NCBI GenBank assembly: GCA_013396655.1 | Contig: WBMV01004161.1 | Coordinates: forward strand, 7,255-71,254 | Source: Campylorhamphus procurvoides | Lineage: Eukaryota > Chordata > Aves > Passeriformes > Dendrocolaptidae | Direction of reading: 5' to 3' | Length of the DNA stretch: 64,000 bases | Shown here: piece after piece, positions 57,501-64,000 of the stretch | Layout of the letters: every line of letters begins with the position of its first letter | How positions within the stretch are numbered: position 1 is the first letter of the stretch | Notes under the pieces: model-generated | Database searches by the model: none | Told to the model about the DNA's origin: nothing | The model's input: only the letters and a program-made list of their open reading frames with translations | Translations under genes and position numbers: made by a program

Positions 57501-60311
57501 CTCCCGCTGCCTTCCTCTGCCACCTGCCTTTACCCAGGCATGGCACTGAACCTGCAGACTTGCATGGCTGTGCACACACTCTGCTCTGTTCCAACACCTT
57601 CCCTGTGCTCAGAATGAAGGGGCTGCTCACGTGTAACACATGAGGCCAAATACATGAAAGTTAGCCCAACCCGTACCTCACCAGCCCACCGTCTCCCTGA
57701 GAAAGCCTTTGGCATAGGTGAAGAGAGGGAGCAGTGAGCCCAATCTCTCACTCTTTATTAAGGCAAAATGCTGAATACTTGTGGTTGTGAAAAAACTGCA
57801 GATTTGGGTCTCCTGTGGTTATGATGAGAAACAAGTCTGAGATGCAGAGTTCAGATTTAAAAATCTAATACCAAACCTTGGTGTTTTGCATATCTGATCA
57901 GTAAGATACAGACTTCTGTATTTGCATTCTTACATTCTTAAAATACACATCACAGAATCATAGAATGGTTAGGTTGGAAGGGACTATCTCGTTCCAGCCC
58001 TCCTGCCATGGGCAGGGATACCTTCTGCTAGACCAGGCACCCCGAGGTCCTTCCTTACTGTTTGGTTGGACTCGATTACAGTCACCAGCATGGTTTTCTA
58101 AACAGGAACGACACTGCCTGGAGGGCTCAGCACTGGGCTGGAAGTCTCACTGGCTGGGAACCACACTAAAATAATATTTAATAATAATGATATAAAAGCA
58201 AGTACAGAGCATAGCTGGCTAGCAGCAGCTGTGCCAACTGAGGCTGCCTGCTGTGCTTTAGGGGGTGGAACCCCAATCCCAGCTGGGAAATGAAAGTGAT
58301 AGTGGCACCAGTGACGTGCCCACCAAGTGCCTTAACGAGGATTTCTCTTCTTTTTCTTCCAGCCTTGGAGCAACGAAGTGCCATGGACCCACATCCGGTA
58401 CACAGGTGGGTGGGTGTTGGGGCAGGGGACACCCTGGGAGGGTCCCTGGCCCCTCGATGATCCCAGGTGCCCCCAGTGCAGCAGCCACCCCTGCACCACA
58501 TTCCCCTGGCACAGAGGAAGGGCTCCTGCCTTCCCACTCTGCTGTGCACTGACCTGCAGTCCCCAGGGACCCCTGTGGCACCCAGTGACCCCTAAAATGC
58601 CTAAAAGGCTGTTTTGTGCTTTGTGCCACAGTGATGGCTATTTCTTCTGGAGAAGGATGGTGCCAGGAATGCTCTTGGCAAGTGGGGGGAAGAAGGGGCC
58701 AAGTCTGCCCCAGTGCTGCAAGGGGACAAAAAAACCCAAAAGGGTTTTCCCAGAGTGGAACAAAAAGCCTGAAAATCTGCATGGATTTCTGCAACCCTTA
58801 CCTATCTCCTAACACAAGCTTTCACTCTGCGAATGAACAAGAAAGTAGTTTTGGAGAATTTTACTGAGTACACGGGGCATGCTCTTGGGGTATTTCTGAA
58901 ACAAGTCAATGGTTTCCTGATGTATGAAAGATGCAAATGATTTCCTGGGGAAGAGTGAGTGAGTGTACACACCATATCAGAAGTAGCTCTGCTCTGTGTG
59001 TCGGCTACATTAGGTGTTTGTCCAACGGCATACCTTAATGATAGAACCAATTACTAAAAGTTTTAAATCATACTAAAATATTGTTGACCATTTTACTTTC
59101 TGCTAACAGTGTGAGACAGCAATGAGTCTAACTTAATAAAACTCCTGTTCTTTAGAGGAAAAGCTTGAGAAATTTGGCCCCACCCCAGAGGATCGGTGCT
59201 GCCTGCTTGGAGACCTTCTGGGTCCCCTGGTCCCAGGGGTTTCAACTGGTGTGCTGAGAAATGGGGAGCACAGCAGGGAAACATAACCAGAATAGCCCTG
59301 GGAACTGTTAGCGCTCATTTCAAGAGAAATCCTTCCATGTAAAGTTCCGGCTTAATATCTCCTGATTCTGCTCTGTATTAATTAGACTCTTCTGTTTCTG
59401 TCTCTATGCTGCTCTTTTATCCTGTCTTCTGCTTAAAAAAACCCAGAACCAAACCCCAAGAAAAGGGCTTATGTTATCAACATCCCCACAAAAGGCATTT
59501 TTTGTCCTCCTTCCAGGTCTGAACACTTTTTCCTCATCTTATTTATTGTCTTTATTTTCCTGCTCTTTTTAGGAATCTGTGCTTCCTAAACTCACAGATA
59601 TGCTTTAGTTACCATATTTTTCTGTATTTTGAGTAAGACATAGAGTGCATAAATAAAAATTTGGAGGAATAATTCATAATATAAATAATAATTCATAATA
59701 ATTCATAATATAAACTGTAGTAGTAGTCCAAAAGGCAGAGCTTAGTCAAGAGTGACAACCAGTAAATTTCCTCAGTAGATGTCTGTCTAGAGTACATGAT
59801 ATTCACGCTCTGTTCTATCCTATTCTCTAGTTCACTGTTTCCTTTCCTATATATTTTTCTTTCATCTTTCCTGTAGTCAGTGGGTATAAAACAACCCCTT
59901 TCCCAGAAGACATTTGTCATCATGAGATCATCTGTGCTTTCTTCCATTCCAGGTAAAAGCATCAAAGGAGTAGCCATGAATCTCACTGCTGAAGTAGGCT
60001 CTGTTCAGATCAGAAATGGCTCCATCGTGATCCCCTGTGATGGCCTCTACATGGTGTCTTTGAAGAGTTCTATCTACCTGGAAGAGGACTTGCTGAAGCT
60101 GACCCTGCAGAAGTCACACAAATCATCCAGCAGTGACCTCTGGGTACAGACTGTCCAGAGCAGTGACAATGCAGTGCATCTCACCACGGTGCTCTTCTTG
60201 TTTCGTCAGGATCACGTCACTCTGTGTACTGACTCGGACGCCAGCATCGTGGATCTGTCCCTCAGCCTGGTGTTACTGAGCCCCTCTGAAGCAGCTCTCT
60301 GTAGGAGCTGA
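54318..60311 (+). CDS. TNFSF4: TNF ligand superfamily member 4 (OX40 ligand, CD252)
   Basis: Three coding exons (54318-54515, 58363-58405, 59953-60311) join in phase to 199 residues; the human protein has 183. OX40L is a trimeric type II membrane ligand on antigen-presenting cells that costimulates T cells through OX40 (TNFRSF4). Seen directly: a cytoplasmic Arg/Glu-rich tail, one membrane span at about residues 38-62 (LVSAVAQWILLLACLIYLG), and a compact TNF-homology domain with the block NGSIVIPCDGLYMVSLK. Cys109 and Cys197, near the C-terminus, fit the disulfide pair known in OX40L. Possible N-glycosylation sites are Asn90 and Asn102. The very short middle exon is typical of this gene. The start was chosen because it gives a short basic/acidic tail before the membrane span; the frame is also open upstream, with another in-frame ATG at 54273. 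PRDX6 nearby supports the identity. TNFSF18 is the main alternative but fits less well. Confidence 0.92.
57431..57454. repeat. (AGCACC)4 repeat
   Basis: Four hexamer units in TNFSF4 intron 1. Short and unremarkable. Confidence 0.85.
57951..58045 (-). mobile_element. CR1 LINE 3' end in TNFSF4 intron 1
   Basis: CACAGAATCATAGAATGGTT is followed by AGGTTGGAAGGGACTATCTC and CCATGGGCAGGGATACCTTC. It is antisense to TNFSF4. Confidence 0.88.
58363..58405 (+). CDS. TNFSF4: TNFSF4 exon 2 (43-nt stalk exon)
   Basis: Encodes PWSNEVPWTHIRYT plus one base of Gly81. The acceptor TTTTTCTTCCAG is strong and the donor is GTGGGT. The phases (0 in, 1 out) are the only ones that join exons 1 and 3 in frame. Confidence 0.85.
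59668..59714. repeat. AT-rich tandem repeat in TNFSF4 intron 2
   Basis: The motif AATAATTCATAAT recurs three times with interspersed ATAAATAAT. It lies about 240 bp before exon 3. Confidence 0.8.
59953..60311 (+). CDS. TNFSF4: TNFSF4 exon 3 (TNF-homology domain)
   Basis: Completes Gly81 and encodes residues 82-199, then TGA at 60309-60311. The acceptor is CATTCCAG. It contains both cysteines of the likely disulfide and the conserved CDGLY motif. Confidence 0.95.
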
Positions 60312-60705
60312 TGTATGCAATGCAACATGTAAAGTACAGCCTTCCCTACCAAGCCATTTGCCTGTGGGATGTGTGTCCTCGCTGGCTGTACTTGTACAGG
60401 CAGACTGCTCTAGCCTTCCTCCTTGGGACCATGGAAAGCCTCAGCTGGAGTGTAGATAAACCACAGGGCAAAAGGGCTTTATGTGCTGCATGCTGTGTTC
60501 ATGTCTTTGGAGCTCTGCAGCTGATTTGCTACCTAGGACGGATCTCTCCAGCGCTGGGGAAAGGGATGTGCAGAGCTCTTGGGGAGAACAGACATTAAAG
60601 CCAAAGAAAGTCACACAAGCTTAGCTCATATTCACAGAAACCCTGTGTTTCTCTATTTACTTGACAGTACCTGTATATAGTACAAATGTGCTGTATGTTT
60701 GCTCA

Positions 60706-60711
60706 AATAAA
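60706..60711 (+). terminator. TNFSF4: TNFSF4 proximal poly(A) signal
   Basis: AATAAA lies 395 bases after the stop codon, predicting a 3' UTR of about 420 bases. The downstream GU content is modest. Confidence 0.7.
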
Positions 60712-60734
60712 AGTCTGCTAAGTCAGAAAGATAC

Positions 60735-63700
60735 CTCAGGTATCTTGAAGCCATTTGGAGTAGGAGAAGAACAGATCTGATCAATGGCCCTTTGCGTGGC
60801 AAGACAGGAGACAGGGACAAGGCAGGAAGGGACTTCCTTTGCAGTGATCCAGATAAATGCTGACAGGTAAAGGCCATGAATGAAGGTGGTATTTTGAAAG
60901 GGCTGCACTGGACAGCAGAAGCAGAAGTCCTGCAGTGACTATGGGGTGAAACCCCATAGTTTTATGGGAGTTTAAAGGGAGCATCTTTAAGGAGCAGAGG
61001 CCCACTGGCTGTTCCAGCTATCTGCAGACTACTGAAGCCTCAGCCAAGGGAATATCTGGCAGGACATCTCCATCTTAACACCAGCTCTCAGAGGAAAATC
61101 TTCAAGCACGCACTCACATGCTGACTTCAGCCAAAAATGATCCAGACACATAAAAGTTTGGGAAAACATGAAGACACTGGATTTGGTGGGTTCTTTCTAA
61201 TGGTCCAGCTGAACCTGGAGGTCTGTGCATCCCTTCCTGGGGAGGACTCAGATGGTTCTCGTGAGCCTTGTCATACAGGTGTGCACCAGAGATTCCCAGG
61301 CAGGACCTCCACGATGCACCTCTGCACACCCTCCTGGCCCCTGCTGAAGCCAGACTGTCCTCAGAGATCCTGGGCTGTGCATCCCTGTTGTCATTACAGC
61401 TGCTGGGGACAAGTCCTGCCCTGCCCCTGCTGCAGGCAGCACAGGATCTGAGCAGACACAGCCAGTGACTTGTATTTTCGGTTGAAGTGAGGCAGATTTC
61501 AAGGGAAAGTTGTCATGTCTCCCAATGAACTCCATCAACACCTCAGCATGTCTGTACACTCCAAAGCATTTTGTTAAAAGTATTTATGTATTTATATGAC
61601 AGGCATAGGAATTTATAGGCATCAGATTTCTTAGAAACCCTGGGAAGGGTTCAGACCAGGATGTCAGCACTAAGCTCCTTTTTGTAGATGCTTCTGATGC
61701 CCTGCAGTGTTCCTGCTATGCAGGCACCCAGGCACCTGCCTGGACCAAAGCATTCCTGGCTGAGCACTCCTGCAGGCTCAGGTGCCACAGGCAGCCAGCT
61801 AAGGAAATCTTCCAGCCTTGGAGAGCTTTTCCATATGCTTTGCACTATGAACTTTCCTACGTGGGCCAGGCCACAGCCCCAGGGGAAACCCCTGTGGCTG
61901 AAGTTCTTCATGTAGTGCCAAGAAACAGCTTTTTTCCTCTCAGCTGAGAAGCTCTGGGCTGACCTGCACACACAGGATGCTCCTCCCTGTCTCTAAAGCA
62001 TATTTTGGGCTTTTACCTCTGGCCACACTGGGCACCACCAGGACCAAAGACAGCTGCATCCTGCCCCCAAGCTGGGGATTGTCACGTTTCCCAGTTAAAG
62101 TGAGAATATGTTCCCCTTCCTAAAAAATAATAAAACTTTCCTTTGTAACACTTGGGTCTGTAGTGTCCCTTGGAGGTGGGGGCTGGGGGATGAGGGATGT
62201 GATGGTGGGTGGTGAATTATACATTCAATGTTTGAGCAGACATTTCCACTGGTATGAAAACTATATGAAATTTTCACATACTTCCTTTTTTATTATTTTT
62301 AAATTTCAGCTTTCATTTCAGGCCTGCCCAGGGTATCCGGGGCTGGTGCTTTCCAACGTGGGCTAACACAGACAGGGCAGGCTGTGCCACTGGTGTGGAC
62401 AGGGATGCACAGGACAGCAAGAGAGATTCAGCCTAGACAACACAAAGGAATTTGTTCCTCAGAAGGAACACCCTTTCTTCCTGTTTAAAGCATGAGAGGG
62501 CATTTCACCCACTGATTCCACTGCACTTCCAGGCTGAACTAGACTGAGCTACATATATACATATACATGCACCTGCCTGGAAATAAAGGTTGAAACAATT
62601 CAACTCCTGAGATTAATTACTTGAGGGACTGACTGTCCTCAAGTAAGTTTCCATACTGTCACTTTCTGTTTGCATCTGGAGATCCCTTTCTCCACCAGGT
62701 TAAAATTGTCTTTGATAAGGGAAACATTAATTTTTGTTGCTGGGGTTGTTAAGGCCTTGTAGGAGTTCATAGGTGGTGCTAGAGTCACACCTTACAGCTC
62801 TGCTCAACCACGTTAGTGCTCTGAGGGTTTAGACCACCCCTCAAAGCTGGAGGTGTTGAAGTGCAAGGTTTGACTAGGCAGTGTCTGGAGACCATCCCTA
62901 ACTCCAGAGGGATAATGCATTCCACTTCCTAAGCTCGCTGTCACTGGAACGGGACCTTGTGGTCTGTCCTCCTCAGGGCTTTTTCCTTGAGGCCCATTTC
63001 ACAGGACACATCATCAGGCAGGGATTACTGACTCTCCGAGGTTAAAGCAATCTCCCCCACTGCTGTGCTTGGTGTTTAACTGTGTTTAGGCTGTGCTACT
63101 GCCTAAGTTACAGAGGTGGCCACCATGTACTCCTCCCCTCCTCTCTCCTCTTTCCTACCTTCCCCGCTCACACAAAGCAAAGGACAGGGTGACAAACCTG
63201 ATGTAAGAGCCATGACCACCCCCGGGGAAGGAGCTGATCTTACTCCTCCCATCAGAGCTCTTGCTCTCCATCTATGAAGAAACTGCTGAGGTGACACACA
63301 GCAGGATGAAGACTGCTTGGTTTTACACAGGAAGCGATGGGAAACACTTAATTTACAGTCCATTCACATCCATGCACAAATCATCTCATTTCTACCACAA
63401 ATGGTTATCAGTAATGATGGATAATGAGCCTGTGGTTTTTAGACACCACTTACATTTAATCAGCCAGTGTGAGTCACGGCTATTGCCTGTCAACCTCACT
63501 AGTGAGAGGAGAAAAGAAAGCTGGAGCGTGCTTGGCAAAGTGCAGTTGATTTTCACCGCTGTCCAGCTCAGACATGAATTTGGTTTCCTTATTCAACTAT
63601 CAAAATGGGGAATTATGACATAGAATCCAACAGTCTCTGGCAGTAACTTTTTGGGAAGGTTTGATTTATAAGACTTTTCCCAGCAACATATCTAACTCCA

Positions 63701-64000
63701 GAGCTGTTCTCTGAGCTAACAGTTGGTTTTATTTCAAGGCATCCACACCAACCCCAGGGATGTTTGCTTCCATCTGTGTGGAGTCCATCAAATTAAGCAA
63801 ATTAAGCAACACTCACTGAGGACTGGCAGAAGCAAAGCTGGTGCCAGGCTAGAAAGGGACAGTAGCAAGAGAGCTGTAGAAGGATTTGTAAGTGTTTGCA
63901 GCTTTGTATGCCTTAATGCCAGGAAGGATCAGAGAGCTTATCTGATCAGGTCTCTAATGGATGAGGAAGGCTGTAAAGGGCTAGCAACCTGGGCAAGCAG
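60735..64000. other. Region downstream of TNFSF4
   Basis: Apart from the possible distal 3' UTR to about 62.15 kb, I see no supported gene. The 120-codon + strand frame at 63261-63623 has no family resemblance and no splice or promoter support. In other vertebrates TNFSF18 and FASLG lie near TNFSF4; neither is seen here. Confidence 0.6.
62129..62134 (+). terminator. TNFSF4: Possible distal TNFSF4 poly(A) signal
   Basis: AATAAA is followed 20-50 bases later by a strong G/T-rich stretch (TTGGGTCTGTAGTGTCCC, then TTGGAGGTGGGGG). Use by TNFSF4 would give a 3' UTR of about 1.8 kb containing two ATTTA motifs at 61581-61595. Confidence 0.4.

Noticed and set aside
63261..63623. 120-codon + strand ORF near the right edge
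   Set aside because: No recognisable family, no promoter or poly(A) context. TNFSF18 was considered, but no TNF-domain motif is present.

Overview
The window looks like nuclear DNA of a bird, most likely a songbird or other neoavian. It contains spliced vertebrate genes with GT-AG introns, CR1 LINE 3' ends carrying the avian tail, and an endogenous-retrovirus solo LTR of a type common in bird genomes. There are two assembly gaps: a single N at 152 and 84 Ns at 15008-15091. Nothing prokaryotic is present, and most long ORFs are chance readings of introns, UTRs and intergenic DNA.

Four protein-coding genes are supported. From left to right: (1) the last exon of a FAM78 gene, probably FAM78B (+, 1361-1883), followed by a long 3' UTR or intergenic stretch with an AUUUA-rich cluster; (2) PRDX6 (-, 7794-15234), five exons, 224 aa, with all peroxidatic and phospholipase active-site residues; (3) TADA1 (+, 15398-28819), eight exons, 335 aa, a subunit of the SAGA/STAGA coactivator; (4) TNFSF4/OX40L (+, 54318-60311), three exons, 199 aa, a type II membrane T-cell costimulatory ligand. 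All exon junctions of PRDX6, TADA1 and TNFSF4 were checked for GT-AG signals and phase, and the reading frames close exactly.

PRDX6 and TADA1 are head to head. Only 163 bp separate their start codons, inside a CpG-rich island with NRF-1, E-box and YY1-type motifs and a 12-bp tandem repeat. Both reading frames stay open through this shared promoter. FAM78 and PRDX6 converge tail to tail. A 25 kb intergenic interval (29.1-54.3 kb) separates TADA1 from TNFSF4. It holds CR1 fragments all in one orientation, a probable LTR, an 11-bp minisatellite and no convincing gene.

Functionally the genes are unrelated (antioxidant/phospholipase enzyme, chromatin coactivator, immune ligand, protein of unknown function). 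The main interest is gene order (TADA1 sits between PRDX6 and TNFSF4), the compact bidirectional promoter, and a CR1 tail that appears to supply the branch point of TADA1 intron 1. I saw no clearly new biological system; the most unusual item is the open, repeat-encoded, potentially targeting-signal-like extension upstream of PRDX6.
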